64,000 bases of DNA from Pseudomonas syringae (GCF_000737245.1 NZ_JPQU01000029.1:1-64000); one strand, 5' to 3'; positions 9,020 through 19,188 are shown, numbered from the stretch's first letter. Made by a program: numbers and translations. Notes: generated by a model not told the origin, from the letters alone.

Positions 9020-10894
9020 CTAGCGCACCATCCCACGCAACAACGCCACTTGCTCCCGCGCCTCGGCCGGGCCGGACGCATCAGCCGCCAATGCCGGGCC
9101 GGCCACCACCGTCACCCGTGACCAGAAGCGGCGGAACAATTTCTTGCCCGGATCACGACTGAAAAAGCTGCCCCACAACCCCTGCAGCGCCAGTGGAATC
9201 ACCGGCACCGAGGTCTGCTCGATGATGCGGGTCATGCCGCCTTTGAACTCGTCGATCTCGCCATCACCGGTCAGTTTGCCTTCCGGAAAGATGCACACCA
9301 GCTCGCCTTCGGCCAGGTATTGAGCGATCTTCTTGAACGCCTGCTCGTAGATCTGCAGATCCTCGCCACGCCCGGCAATCGGGATGGTCCCGGCAGTGCG
9401 GAAAATGAAGTTGAGCACCGGCAGGTTGTAGATTTTGTAGTACATGACAAACCGGATCGGCCGTCGTACCGCACCGCCGATCAACAGCGCATCAACAAAC
9501 GACACATGGTTGCAGACCAGCAACGCAGCGCCCTCATCCGGGATCAGGTCGAGGTTACGGTGCTCGACGCGATACATCGTGTGGCTGAGCAGCCAGATCA
9601 GGAAACGCATGGTGAATTCAGGGACAACTTTGAAGATGTAAACGTTGACCGCAATGTTCATCAGCGAGATGACCAGAAACAGCTGCGGAATCGACAACTT
9701 CGCCACACTGAGCAGCAGGATCGAGACAATCGCCGAGACCACCATGAACAGCGCATTGAGAATATTGTTGGAGGCGATGACCCGGGAGCGCTCGCTTTCC
9801 AGGGTGCGGGACTGAATCAAGGCGTACAGCGGCACGATGTAGAAGCCACCAAAAATACCGATGCCGAGAATATCCAGCATTACCCACCAGGCCTGACTGA
9901 AACCAAGCACCGCCAGCCAGTCGTTGGCCATGACATTCTGCGGCATTTGCCCGGAATGCCACCACAGCAGCAGGCCAAACACGGTCAGCCCCATGGAGCC
10001 GAACGGCACCAGACCGATTTCCACCTTACGCCCGGACAGCCGCTCGCAGAGCATGGAGCCGGTGGCGATACCAATTGAGAACACGGTGAGAATCAGGGTG
10101 ACCACGGTTTCGTCGCCGTACAGCCATTCCTTGGCGTAGGACGGGATTTGCGTGAGATAGATCGCGCCGACAAACCAGAACCACGAATTACCGACAATCG
10201 AACGGGATACCGCCGGGGTCTGGCCAAGGCCCAGGCGTAAGGTGGCCCAGGTCTGGGTGAAAATATTCCATTCAAGCTTCATTTGCGGCGCAACGGCGGC
10301 GGCACGGGGGATGCCGTAGCTGGCGAGAAAGCCCAGACACGCCACCAGCACCATGACGCTGGCGACGATGATCGAGTAGTGCGCCGAGGACATCATCACC
10401 CCGGCGCTGATGGTGCCGGCGAGAATCGCCAGAAAGGTGCCCATTTCCACCAGCCCGTTGCCGCCGACCAGTTCGTCTTCGCGCAGATGCTGGGGCAGGA
10501 TCGAGTACTTGACCGGGCCGAACAGCGCCGAGTGGGTGCCCATGGCGAACAGCGCCAGCAGCATCAACCACAAGTGCCCGAAGATAAACCCAGCAGCACC
10601 GACCAGCATGATGCCGATCTCGCCCAGCTTGATCAGGCGAATCAGCGCATCCTTGGCGTACTTCTCACCGAACTGCCCAGCCAGTGCCGAGAACAGGAAA
10701 AACGGCAGGATGAACAGCAGCGCGCACAGATTGACCCAGATCGAGCGATCACCATCGATGCTCAGCTTGTAGAGAATCGCCAGAATCAGCGACTGCTTGA
10801 GCACATTGTCATTGAACGCCCCAAGGGCCTGGGTAATGAAAAACGGCAGAAAGCGGCGCTTCCCGAGCAAATTGAATTGTGACTGCTGGCTCAT
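9020..10894 (-). CDS. MFS transporter fused to a PlsC-type acyltransferase
   Basis: A 624-residue fusion. The first ~420 residues are a major-facilitator-like bundle of about 12 hydrophobic segments, starting FFITQALGAFNDN as in lysophospholipid flippases (LplT). The last ~190 are an acylglycerol-phosphate acyltransferase domain with the HX4D catalytic motif (NHVSFVD, His near 463) and the substrate motif FPEGKLT near 540. LplT/Aas-like systems flip lysophospholipid across the inner membrane and reacylate it, and this fusion would do both. ATG at 10894 with AGGA about 10 bp upstream starts exactly at the family N-terminus; the longer frame to 11035 has no support. It converges with the esterase across the BIME cluster and has no evident link to pyoverdine. 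Confidence 0.88.
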   Translation of the reverse strand: MSQQSQFNLLGKRRFLPFFITQALGAFNDNVLKQSLILAILYKLSIDGDRSIWVNLCALLFILPFFLFSALAGQFGEKYAKDALIRLIKLGEIGIMLVGAAGFIFGHLWLMLLALFAMGTHSALFGPVKYSILPQHLREDELVGGNGLVEMGTFLAILAGTISAGVMMSSAHYSIIVASVMVLVACLGFLASYGIPRAAAVAPQMKLEWNIFTQTWATLRLGLGQTPAVSRSIVGNSWFWFVGAIYLTQIPSYAKEWLYGDETVVTLILTVFSIGIATGSMLCERLSGRKVEIGLVPFGSMGLTVFGLLLWWHSGQMPQNVMANDWLAVLGFSQAWWVMLDILGIGIFGGFYIVPLYALIQSRTLESERSRVIASNNILNALFMVVSAIVSILLLSVAKLSIPQLFLVISLMNIAVNVYIFKVVPEFTMRFLIWLLSHTMYRVEHRNLDLIPDEGAALLVCNHVSFVDALLIGGAVRRPIRFVMYYKIYNLPVLNFIFRTAGTIPIAGRGEDLQIYEQAFKKIAQYLAEGELVCIFPEGKLTGDGEIDEFKGGMTRIIEQTSVPVIPLALQGLWGSFFSRDPGKKLFRRFWSRVTVVAGPALAADASGPAEAREQVALLRGMVR

Positions 10895-10979
10895 CGTCCG
10901 TGGTCCTGAATGGCTTTGAAATTCGCGTATATCCAATCCGCGGCACATTGAAGACGTTTGACCTGCGAATGTCCATTGT

Positions 10980-12137
10980 CTAACGTTTGCGCAGCGCACA
11001 CCGGCCCGCCGGAGCGTTGATGCAGGGCGAGACAAAAAGCTCCCCCCGATAAGCGCCCCGCACGGTTTTACTCATGATGATCAACCACAGCACCGCCAGG
11101 GCGGCGACCAGCACGACCCCGGCCACGTTGAAAAAGCCCAGGTTCAACACTGCCCCCAGCTTCAAGGTAGTCAACGCATAGACACCCAGGGGAAAGGTGA
11201 AACCCCACCAGCCAAGGTTGAACGGGATACCGTCACGCAGGTAGCGCAAGGTGATCAGCACTGCCAACAGCAGCCACCACAAACCGAAGCCCCACAAGGT
11301 GATGCCTGAGATCATGCCCATCCCGGCAGAGACTTCGCCGAGGGTCGACATCCCATTCGCCGCGAATATCTCCTGGGCCTCGCCGCCAAGCAACAACATA
11401 CCCAGCGCGGCCGTGCTGATCGGCCCCAGGGCCAGCCAGCTGGAGGCGGCCATGTTTTCGTGGGGCAACTTGTGCAACGCCATACGCAGCAGGAGGATAG
11501 TCAGGATGCCGAACGCGACCGGCACAGAGAACGCCCATAACACGTAGCTGGTCACCATCACCGCGAACTGATCATGCACATCCGGCAAGTGCGCCGCCAG
11601 TTGCCCACCGCTCACGGCCGCCACTTCCGCTGCAACCACAGGCAGCAACCAGACTGCGGTCATCTGGTCGATGCTGTGTTCTTGACGAGTGAACATCATG
11701 AACGGGATCAATACGCCGCAAGCCAGCGCCATGGCGACATCCAGCCACCACAGAACCTCAACAAACGGCACCAGCGCCAGACCCCAACGCGCTATGCCAA
11801 ACAACAAAAATCCATTGATGATGGTCGCCAGCCCCATAGGGATAGTGCCGAAGAACATCGACACCGTTGAATGGCCGAACACCCGTCGCGCTTCATTGAA
11901 AAACATTAGCCAGCGTGCCGCATAGAGCAGGCTAAACAACAGAAACAACCCGATGTTGAACAGCCACAAGGCTTCTCCAAGCCGGACCAGGCCGGGATTC
12001 GCCATGGGCAACGCCACGGCGAGAACCCCGGTGCCCATAGTCGCGGCGAACCAGTTGGGAGTGAACTGACGAATCACCTCACGGGGGTGCTGCAATTGTC
12101 CAAAGGGTTTGTGGAGCGTAAAAGTCAGGCTGTTCAT
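10980..12137 (-). CDS. TDT-family carrier (TehA/SLAC1-like)
   Basis: A 385-residue integral membrane protein with about ten hydrophobic segments, beginning with the family signature PNWFAATMGTGVLAVALP. The tellurite-resistance/dicarboxylate transporter family includes TehA, the malate carrier Mae1 and SLAC1-type anion channels. The substrate cannot be read from sequence; an anion or dicarboxylate is most likely. ATG at 12137 with GGAG about 10 bp upstream gives a normal N-terminus; the frame upstream to 12290 is not family-like. It is divergent from the histidine kinase at 12406, and the 268-bp gap holds a single REP-like unit near 12333-12362. Confidence 0.82.
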   Translation of the reverse strand: MNSLTFTLHKPFGQLQHPREVIRQFTPNWFAATMGTGVLAVALPMANPGLVRLGEALWLFNIGLFLLFSLLYAARWLMFFNEARRVFGHSTVSMFFGTIPMGLATIINGFLLFGIARWGLALVPFVEVLWWLDVAMALACGVLIPFMMFTRQEHSIDQMTAVWLLPVVAAEVAAVSGGQLAAHLPDVHDQFAVMVTSYVLWAFSVPVAFGILTILLLRMALHKLPHENMAASSWLALGPISTAALGMLLLGGEAQEIFAANGMSTLGEVSAGMGMISGITLWGFGLWWLLLAVLITLRYLRDGIPFNLGWWGFTFPLGVYALTTLKLGAVLNLGFFNVAGVVLVAALAVLWLIIMSKTVRGAYRGELFVSPCINAPAGRCALRKR

Positions 12138-12332
12138 CGGGGGCTCTCCAGTCCTCGGGTGAGGTGAGCCCATAGTAAGGCTGCCGCGAATATCTGCTAA
12201 ATGGGTAATATATGTATAAGTTATCGATTTTACAGATAACTCTTTTCCACTTACGAGAGAAAGGCAGCTGTCGTAGTGAGCGAACCCCATGAACCTGCTT
12301 CGTGTTTATATACCTGCGGGGTCTACAGCTCT

Positions 12333-12362
12333 CTTCACGACTAAAGTCGCTCCTACAACCTC
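12333..12362. repeat. Single REP-like unit in a divergent promoter region
   Basis: On the minus strand it reads GTTGTAGGAGCGACTTTAGT, followed by CGTGAAGAG. This is the single-unit form of the Pseudomonas palindrome with a short GACT/AGTC stem. No matching partner arm was found nearby. Confidence 0.6.
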
Positions 12363-12405
12363 AGGCCTTCATGCGAGACTAGCGAGCTTGTTCCTGGGGC
12401 TCTGA

Positions 12406-15400
12406 ATGTCTATGTCGCTGTCCAGCGGGCTGATCGCAGCCGTCGCCCTGGCTTATATGGCCATCATGTTCGCCATCGCCTTTTACGGTGATCGGCGCAG
12501 TACCTCGCTGTCTCCGAGAATCCGAGCCTGGGTTTACAGCCTGTCGCTGGCGGTTTACTGCACCAGTTGGACGTTCTTTGGCGCGGTGGGTCAGGCTGCC
12601 GAGCAGTTATGGTCGTTCCTGCCGATTTACCTTGGGCCAGTGGTGCTGATGCTTTTGGCGCCCTGGGTCTTGCAGAAGATGGTGCTGATCAGCAAGCAGG
12701 AAAACATCACCTCCATTGCCGACTTTATCGCCGCCCGCTACGGCAAATCCCAGTCCCTGGCGGTGGTGGTGGCGCTGATCTGTCTGGTGGGTGTGCTGCC
12801 GTATATCGCCTTGCAGCTCAAAGGCATCGTGCTGGGGGTGAATATTCTGATCGGCGCGGTTGCCGATGCTACCGGCACCCGCGCGCAGGATACGGCGCTG
12901 ATCGTGTCGCTGGTGCTGGCGCTGTTCACCATTGTCTTCGGTACGCGCAACCTCGACGTCACCGAGCACCACCGTGGCATGGTCATGGCGATTGCCTTTG
13001 AAGCCCTGGTGAAACTCTTTGCTTTCATGGCCGTGGGGGCGTTCGTGACCTATGGCCTGTACGACGGTTTCGACGATCTGTTCGATGAGGCCCTGATTGC
13101 GCCACGCCTTGAGGAGTACTGGAAGGAGACCATCAACTGGCCCTCCATGGTGGTGCAGACCGGCGTGGCGATGATGGCGATTGTCTGCCTGCCCCGACAG
13201 TTTCACGTCACGGTGGTGGAGAACATCGACCCTCAGGATTTGCGTCTGGCCAAGTGGGTCTTTCCGGCCTATCTGGTGCTGGCCGCGCTGTTCGTGGTGC
13301 CTATCGCCCTGGCCGGGCAGATGCTGCTGCCCGATTCGGTGCTGCCGGACTCGTTCGTGATCAGCCTGCCGCTCGCCACCGCTCACCCTTCCCTTGCGTT
13401 GCTGGCCTTCATCGGCGGTGCTTCAGCCGCCACCGGCATGGTGATTGTCGCCAGCGTGGCGCTGTCGACCATGATTTCCAACGACATGCTGTTGCCGTGG
13501 CTGCTGAGCCGCAAAACCGCAGAGCGGCCGTTTGAAGCGTTCCGCCACTGGATGCTGTCGGTGCGTCGGGTCAGCATCGTGGTGATCCTGCTGCTGGCCT
13601 ATGTCTGCTATCGGCTGCTGGGTTCGACTGCCAGCCTGGCGACCATCGGCCAGATCGCTTTCGCCGCCATCACCCAACTCTCCCCGGCGATGTTCGGCGC
13701 GTTGTGGTGGAAACAGGCCAACCGTCGAGGCGTATTTGCCGGGCTGGGGGCAGGGATTTTCCTCTGGTTTTACACCCTGGTGTTGCCTATTTCCGCTGAA
13801 AGCCTGGGCTGGTCGCTGGACAGTTTCCCGCTGCTGGCGTGGCTGCATGGCAACCCGTTGGGGCTGCCGATCACGCCGCTGACTCAAGGCGTGGTGCTGT
13901 CCCTGGCGGGCAATTTCATCCTGTTCGGCTGGGTGTCGGTGATCTCCAAGACACGGGTTTCCGAGCACTGGCAAGCCGGGCGCTTTATTGGCCAGGACGC
14001 CAGCGTCAACACCGGCAATCGCCCGCTGCTGGCGGTGCAGGTCGAGGATTTGCTGACCCTGTCGGCGCGTTTCGTAGGCGAGGACCGTGCCCGGCAGAGC
14101 TTCATCCGTTTTGCTTATCGTCAAGGCAAAGGCTTCAACCCGAACCAGAACGCCAATGGCGACTGGATCGCTCACACCGAGCGCCTGCTGGCGGGTGTGC
14201 TGGGGGCATCGTCGACCCGCGCGGTGGTCAAGGCGGCCATCGAAGGCCGGGAAATGCAGCTCGAAGACGTGGTGCGCATCGCCGACGAAGCCTCCGAAGT
14301 GCTGCAGTTCAACCGCGCCCTGCTGCAAGGCGCCATCGAGAACATCACTCAAGGCATCAGCGTGGTGGATCAGTCCCTGAAGCTGGTGGCCTGGAATCAT
14401 CGCTACCTGGAGCTGTTCAACTATCCCGAAGGCCTGATCAGCATTGGCCGTCCCATCGCCGACATTATCCGCTACAACGCCGAACGCGGATTGCTCGGCC
14501 CGGGCGAAGCGGAAGTCCACATAGCCCGGCGTCTTCACTGGATGCGTCAAGGTCGTGCCCACACTTCCGAGCGGATGTTCCCCAACGGCCGAGTGATCGA
14601 GCTGATCGGTAACCCGATGCCCGGTGGCGGCTTCGTGATGAGTTTTACCGACATCACCGCGTTCCGTGACGCCGAACATGCCCTTAAAGGCGCCAATGAG
14701 AGCCTGGAACAGCGGGTAGCCGAGCGCACCTACGAACTGTCGCAGCTCAACCTCGCGCTGACCGAGGCCAAGGGCACGGCGGAAACCGCCAACCAGTCCA
14801 AGACGCGCTTTCTGGCGGCGGTCAGTCACGACCTCATGCAGCCGCTGAATGCCGCCCGTCTGTTCTCTGCGGCGCTGTCCCATCAGGACGACGGTATGTC
14901 CGCCGAAGCCCAGCAACTGGTGCAACATCTGGACAGTTCGCTGCGCTCGGCTGAAGACCTGATCAGCGACCTGCTGGACATATCCCGGCTGGAAAACGGC
15001 AAGATCACCCCCGATCGCCAGCCGTTCGCCCTGAACACCTTGTTCGATACGCTCGGCGCAGAGTTCAAAGCCCTGGCCCATGAACAAGGCCTGACATTCC
15101 GAGTGCGCGGTACAGCCTTGCGGGTCGACAGCGATGCAAAGCTGCTGCGGCGCATCCTGCAGAATTTCCTGACCAACGCCTTCCGTTACGGCAAGGGTCC
15201 GATCCTGTTAGGGGTTCGTCGGCGCGGCACCTCTTTGAGTCTGGAGGTCTGGGATCGCGGACCGGGCATTCCTGAGGACAAGCAACGGGTGATTTTCGAG
15301 GAGTTCAAACGCCTGGACAGTCACCAGACACGCGCCGAGAAAGGCCTTGGCCTGGGTCTGGCGATTGCTGACGGTTTGTGTCGCGTATTGGGCCATACCC

Positions 15401-15885
15401 TGCAAGTGCGTTCATGGCCGGGTAAAGGCAGCGTGTTCAGCGTTTGCGTACCGCTTGCGCAGCATCAGACCGCACCGGCCGTCCTTACTCCGGAAACCCA
15501 ACGCACGGCGCTGACCGGCACCCAGGTGCTGTGTATCGATAACGAAGACAGCATTCTGATCGGCATGAACAGCCTGTTGACGCGCTGGGGTTGCCAGGTG
15601 TGGACCGCGCGTAATCGTGAAGAGTGCCAGGCGCTGCTGGATGAGGGTGTGCGCCCGCAAGTGGCGCTGGTGGATTATCACTTGGACGACGGCGAAACCG
15701 GCACCGAACTCATGGCCTGGCTGCGCACTCGGCTGGGCATGCCGATGCCAGGCGTGGTCATCAGCGCCGACGGCCGTCCCGAGCTGATCGCCCAGATACA
15801 TGCCGCAGGCCTGGACTTCCTGCCCAAGCCTGTAAAACCTGCGGCGCTACGGGCGTTGTTGAGTCGGCATGTGGTGTTGGGGTGA
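12406..15885 (+). CDS. Hybrid sensor histidine kinase with sodium:solute symporter domain
   Basis: A 1159-residue sensor. The first ~500 residues form an SSS-like multi-helix membrane domain (starts with hydrophobic segments; contains TSWTFFGAVG). A PAS-like region follows (about 640-760, VVDQSLKLVAWN), then a coiled linker. The kinase core has an H-box FLAAVSHDLMQPLNA (His808), N-box NFLTNAFRYG and G-box DRGPGIP. A C-terminal receiver has the phospho-acceptor in ALVDYHLDD (Asp1090) and KPVK. This is the CbrA-like architecture, and the length equals what I recall for P. aeruginosa PA3271. It may sense or transport a nutrient; the ligand is unknown. ATG at 12406 has GGGG upstream, with a second ATG two codons later. 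No separate response regulator is adjacent. Confidence 0.88.
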   Translation: MSMSLSSGLIAAVALAYMAIMFAIAFYGDRRSTSLSPRIRAWVYSLSLAVYCTSWTFFGAVGQAAEQLWSFLPIYLGPVVLMLLAPWVLQKMVLISKQENITSIADFIAARYGKSQSLAVVVALICLVGVLPYIALQLKGIVLGVNILIGAVADATGTRAQDTALIVSLVLALFTIVFGTRNLDVTEHHRGMVMAIAFEALVKLFAFMAVGAFVTYGLYDGFDDLFDEALIAPRLEEYWKETINWPSMVVQTGVAMMAIVCLPRQFHVTVVENIDPQDLRLAKWVFPAYLVLAALFVVPIALAGQMLLPDSVLPDSFVISLPLATAHPSLALLAFIGGASAATGMVIVASVALSTMISNDMLLPWLLSRKTAERPFEAFRHWMLSVRRVSIVVILLLAYVCYRLLGSTASLATIGQIAFAAITQLSPAMFGALWWKQANRRGVFAGLGAGIFLWFYTLVLPISAESLGWSLDSFPLLAWLHGNPLGLPITPLTQGVVLSLAGNFILFGWVSVISKTRVSEHWQAGRFIGQDASVNTGNRPLLAVQVEDLLTLSARFVGEDRARQSFIRFAYRQGKGFNPNQNANGDWIAHTERLLAGVLGASSTRAVVKAAIEGREMQLEDVVRIADEASEVLQFNRALLQGAIENITQGISVVDQSLKLVAWNHRYLELFNYPEGLISIGRPIADIIRYNAERGLLGPGEAEVHIARRLHWMRQGRAHTSERMFPNGRVIELIGNPMPGGGFVMSFTDITAFRDAEHALKGANESLEQRVAERTYELSQLNLALTEAKGTAETANQSKTRFLAAVSHDLMQPLNAARLFSAALSHQDDGMSAEAQQLVQHLDSSLRSAEDLISDLLDISRLENGKITPDRQPFALNTLFDTLGAEFKALAHEQGLTFRVRGTALRVDSDAKLLRRILQNFLTNAFRYGKGPILLGVRRRGTSLSLEVWDRGPGIPEDKQRVIFEEFKRLDSHQTRAEKGLGLGLAIADGLCRVLGHTLQVRSWPGKGSVFSVCVPLAQHQTAPAVLTPETQRTALTGTQVLCIDNEDSILIGMNSLLTRWGCQVWTARNREECQALLDEGVRPQVALVDYHLDDGETGTELMAWLRTRLGMPMPGVVISADGRPELIAQIHAAGLDFLPKPVKPAALRALLSRHVVLG

Positions 15886-15911
15886 TGGGGATCCTCACCA
15901 CACCACAAACT

Positions 15912-16005
15912 CTGTGGGAGCGAGCTTGCTCGCGAAGGCGGCCGAGCATCTGATAGAACTCCAAAGCCTGAAACATAGCCTTCGCGAGCAAGCTCGCTCC
16001 CACGG
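15912..16005. repeat. BIME between convergent genes
   Basis: Inverted arms TGTGGGAGCGAGCTTGCTCG (continuing CGAAGGC) and its complement, about 26 bp perfect, lie between the histidine kinase stop (15885) and the pvdH stop (16027). The pair could act as a bidirectional transcript-end structure. Confidence 0.9.
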
Positions 16006-16026
16006 ATCAAGTTCTAAGCTAAGGGC

Positions 16027-17439
16027 CTATGCTCTCAGCACCGCCGCAGCCAGTGCCTTGGCAAACCTGCCTGCGACTTCATCAATCTGTTCGGCACTGA
16101 TGATCAGAGGCGGCAGGAAGCGCACGACGCTGCCATGCCGTCCGCCCAGCTCCAGAATCAGTCCACGCTTGAGGCATTCGTTCTGCACCAGCGGAGCGAG
16201 CTTGCCGAACGCCGGAGGATGACCGAGGCCATCAACAGCGCCAGTAGGGTCGACCAGCTCGACACCCAGCATCAGCCCGCGCCCGCGAATATCGCCCATC
16301 TGCGGGAAGTCCCGCTGCAAGACTCTCAAATGCTCGGTGAGCCGAGCGCCCATGGCGATGGCATGCCCGGCGATGTCGTGCTGTTTCAGATACGCCATCA
16401 CCGCCGAACCCGCCGCCATGGCCATCTGATTGCCACGGAACGTCCCGGCATGGGCGCCCGGCAGCCATTTATCCAGCCACTCGCGATAGACCACCACCGC
16501 CAGCGGCAGGCTGCCACCAATGGCTTTGGACAGCACCACGACATCAGGGACGATGCCGGCGTGTTCAAAGGCAAACATCTTGCCGGTGCGCGCAAAGCCG
16601 CTCTGGATTTCATCGACGATCAGCGCCACACCCGCCTTTTCAGTGATCCGCCGCACACCACGCAACCAGTCCAGATCCGCAGGAATCACCCCGCCCTCGC
16701 CCTGCACCACCTCGACAATCACTGCTGCGGGTAACTGTACCCCGGCTTCAGGGTCGTTGAGCAGGTTTTCCAAATAACGCAGATTGACCTTTATGCCATC
16801 CGCGCCACCCAGGCCGAAGGGGCATCGGTAGTCATAGGGGTATGGCAGAAACTGCACGCCGCTGTTGAGCAGCGCGGCCATGGGTTTCTTCGGCCCAAGA
16901 CTGCCCATCAGGCTCAGCGCGCCCATGCTCATGCCGTGATAACCGCCCTGAAATGACAACACGGTGCTGCGCCCGGTGGCCGTGCGGACCAGTTTCAAGG
17001 CGGCCTCTACCGCATCGGTGCCGGTGGGCCCGCAGAACTGGATTTTCGCGTCGCGGGCAAACTCTTCAGGCAGCAGGTCAAACAGGTCCTGCACGAACTG
17101 GTCCTTGACCGGTGTGGTGAGGTCAAGAGTGTGCAACGGCAGACCGTCATCCAGCACCTTGCGAATCGCAGCGATCACCACCGGATGGTTGTGCCCCAGA
17201 GCAAGGGTGCCCGCCCCCGCCAGGCAGTCGATAAAAGTCCGACCTTCGACGTCCTCGACGTAAATGCCTTGCGCACGCTTGAGGGCCAGCGGGATTCGCC
17301 GCGGGTAACTGCGAGCGTTGGATTCCTGCTGTTTCTGGCGCTCCAGCAGGGGTGACTCTTCGAAGTGATAGAGCGTTTCCTGCGGTTCGCTGCTGAACCG
17401 CGCCGACGAACTTTCATCACGACTGATGGCGACTGACAT
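16027..17439 (-). CDS. pvdH: Diaminobutyrate-2-oxoglutarate aminotransferase (PvdH)
   Basis: A 470-residue class III PLP aminotransferase that makes L-2,4-diaminobutyrate from aspartate semialdehyde, the precursor used by the last module of PvdL. It shows LAGAGTLALGHNHP, the cofactor-binding GPTGTDAVEAALK and FQGGYHG, the DEIQSG motif and the Schiff-base lysine in SKAIGG (Lys305). Length matches PvdH. ATG at 17439 has AAGG only 2 bp away, so its ribosome site is weak, but the N-terminus (SRDES...ARFSSEPQETLY) is family-like. A PvdS-type promoter lies about 90 bp upstream. The gene ends beside a BIME. Confidence 0.93.
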   Translation of the reverse strand: MSVAISRDESSSARFSSEPQETLYHFEESPLLERQKQQESNARSYPRRIPLALKRAQGIYVEDVEGRTFIDCLAGAGTLALGHNHPVVIAAIRKVLDDGLPLHTLDLTTPVKDQFVQDLFDLLPEEFARDAKIQFCGPTGTDAVEAALKLVRTATGRSTVLSFQGGYHGMSMGALSLMGSLGPKKPMAALLNSGVQFLPYPYDYRCPFGLGGADGIKVNLRYLENLLNDPEAGVQLPAAVIVEVVQGEGGVIPADLDWLRGVRRITEKAGVALIVDEIQSGFARTGKMFAFEHAGIVPDVVVLSKAIGGSLPLAVVVYREWLDKWLPGAHAGTFRGNQMAMAAGSAVMAYLKQHDIAGHAIAMGARLTEHLRVLQRDFPQMGDIRGRGLMLGVELVDPTGAVDGLGHPPAFGKLAPLVQNECLKRGLILELGGRHGSVVRFLPPLIISAEQIDEVAGRFAKALAAAVLRA

Positions 17440-17525
17440 CCTTCAAACCCTCAAAAGCATGCGCTAGATGCACGGAAGTGGACATCTGCCGAGCCATCCA
17501 GCCTTGGTAGATTCCTGTTAAGGAA

Positions 17526-17549
17526 ACGCACCAGCGCAGCGAGGATTTA
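17526..17549 (-). promoter_or_regulatory. PvdS-dependent promoter (iron-starvation box) of pvdH
   Basis: On the minus strand: TAAAT, 16 bases, CGTT. This matches the PvdS consensus TAAAT-N16/17-CGT and sits about 90 bp before pvdH, so pvdH should be expressed under iron limitation independently of the carrier gene upstream of it. Confidence 0.85.
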
Positions 17550-17570
17550 CTGTTTGTGTCTTGCGATGCC

Positions 17571-19061
17571 TTACATCCAGCCCAGCCATTTCCAGTAGGT
17601 GGCGCCAAACAGCAGCATCAGCAGGTAGCCGATCACGGTGACAGGAATACCGACCCGGGCAAACTGCCGGGCGGTGAAGGTTTCCGTGCCCAGGCAAACC
17701 ATGTTCTGCGGCGCATTGATGGGCAGAATGAAACCGTAGCTGACGGCAAAACCCAGCAGCATGGTCATGCCCAGCCGGTTGAAATCTCCGGGCAGGGTTT
17801 GCAGCACCGCGATGAGGATTGGCAGCATCGCCGAGGTCAACGCGGTGGCGCTGGCGAAGCCCAGGTGAATCAAAATCAGGAACCCGGCGAGGATCGCGAA
17901 TACGCCCAAGGCACCGACCTGATCCAGCCCGGTATGGCTGACCACCTGCACGCCCAGCCATTGGCCAGCCTGGGTGGTGAGCAAGGCGGTACCCAGGCTG
18001 ATGCCGACGCCGAACACAATCACCGTGCCCCAGGGAATCCGCGATTGCACGTCCTTCCAGGTCATCACGCCCCAACGTGGCAACAACAGCAGGACCAACC
18101 CCGCATAGGTTGTGGAGGTGGTATCGAAGCTGTGCAGCTTGCCTTCAGTGGCCCACAACAACAGCAGGCCAATGGACACCGCCATCAGGCGCTTCTGCGC
18201 GCCGCTCATAGGGCCGAGTTCGGCCAGTGATTGCGCCACCGCTTCCTTGCCACCGGGGATGTTGTCGCTCTCCGGAGGCAAGAGTTTGAGCACCAGCACG
18301 ATCAGCACCCCGGACATGATGATCGCCCACGGCGCACCGGCGATCAGCCAGTCGAGCCAGGACACTCGTGCGCCGAGCATTTTCTCCATGAAGCCCGCTG
18401 TCAGCAGGTTTTGCGCTGCGGCGGTCTGGATGCCGACGTTCCAGATACTGGTGCCCTGGGCAACGATGATCATGATCGCGGCCGCGACATTCGAGCGTTT
18501 CTCCATGCCGAATGCAGCGATCACCCCCATCATGATCGGCACCACACAGGCACTGCGCGCCGTGGCGCTGGGCACCACCAGGCTAAGCAGAATGGTGACC
18601 ACGATGGCGCCGAGCATGATCCGCCGGGTGCTGGTACCGATGCGCGACAAAGTCACCAGTGCGATACGTCGGTCCAACCCGGTATGGGTCATGGCGGCGG
18701 CGATGAACAACGCGCCCGCGACCAGCGCCAGTGCCGAGTTGGAAAACCCGGTCAGGGCCATGGTGATGGCGGCGGAAGAGCCATAGATAACTGATGGATC
18801 CTTGAGGGTCGGCGCAGTGCCGATCAAGAACGCCATCAGCGAAGTGATCATGATTGCACTGGCTTCGTAGGACACCGCTTCGGTGATCCACACCACCACG
18901 GCAAACGCCAGAATCGCCAGCATACGTTGCCCGGCAATGGGCAAATCCGCCGGGAATGGCAGCAGCAGCACGCCGACCATGACAACAATGCCGAACAACA
19001 GCCCGATGGGCACCTTGACCTTGGCGGGCGGTTGTTCGGGTATGGCCGAAAAGCTATTCAT
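17571..19061 (-). CDS. DASS/SLC13-type sodium:dicarboxylate (or sulfate) symporter
   Basis: A 496-residue membrane protein with about 11-13 hydrophobic segments. The N-terminal half has RMLAILAFAVVVWITEAVSY and TALTSAM-like signatures of the divalent anion:sodium symporter family; the C-terminal part ends in a hydrophobic TYWKWLGWM. ATG at 19061 has AAGG about 8 bp upstream; longer in-frame ATGs up to 19109 lack a ribosome site. It lies between pvdL and pvdH on the same strand, yet I see no PvdS box in front of it. Substrate is not readable; a C4/C5 dicarboxylate is the family default. A link to pyoverdine (dicarboxylic side chain, 2-oxoglutarate or succinate supply) is speculation from position. 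Confidence 0.85.
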   Translation of the reverse strand: MNSFSAIPEQPPAKVKVPIGLLFGIVVMVGVLLLPFPADLPIAGQRMLAILAFAVVVWITEAVSYEASAIMITSLMAFLIGTAPTLKDPSVIYGSSAAITMALTGFSNSALALVAGALFIAAAMTHTGLDRRIALVTLSRIGTSTRRIMLGAIVVTILLSLVVPSATARSACVVPIMMGVIAAFGMEKRSNVAAAIMIIVAQGTSIWNVGIQTAAAQNLLTAGFMEKMLGARVSWLDWLIAGAPWAIIMSGVLIVLVLKLLPPESDNIPGGKEAVAQSLAELGPMSGAQKRLMAVSIGLLLLWATEGKLHSFDTTSTTYAGLVLLLLPRWGVMTWKDVQSRIPWGTVIVFGVGISLGTALLTTQAGQWLGVQVVSHTGLDQVGALGVFAILAGFLILIHLGFASATALTSAMLPILIAVLQTLPGDFNRLGMTMLLGFAVSYGFILPINAPQNMVCLGTETFTARQFARVGIPVTVIGYLLMLLFGATYWKWLGWM

Positions 19062-19188
19062 TACGAGACCTTGATCCTGCGGGGTGGCCATCATGGGGTA
19101 GATCCGCATGCTGGCTCTTGAGATGGATCAAGGGTTGAAGGCTAACAGGCAAAGTCTGAGGTTCTATGCTTGCCTGCAAGCTAAAGTG

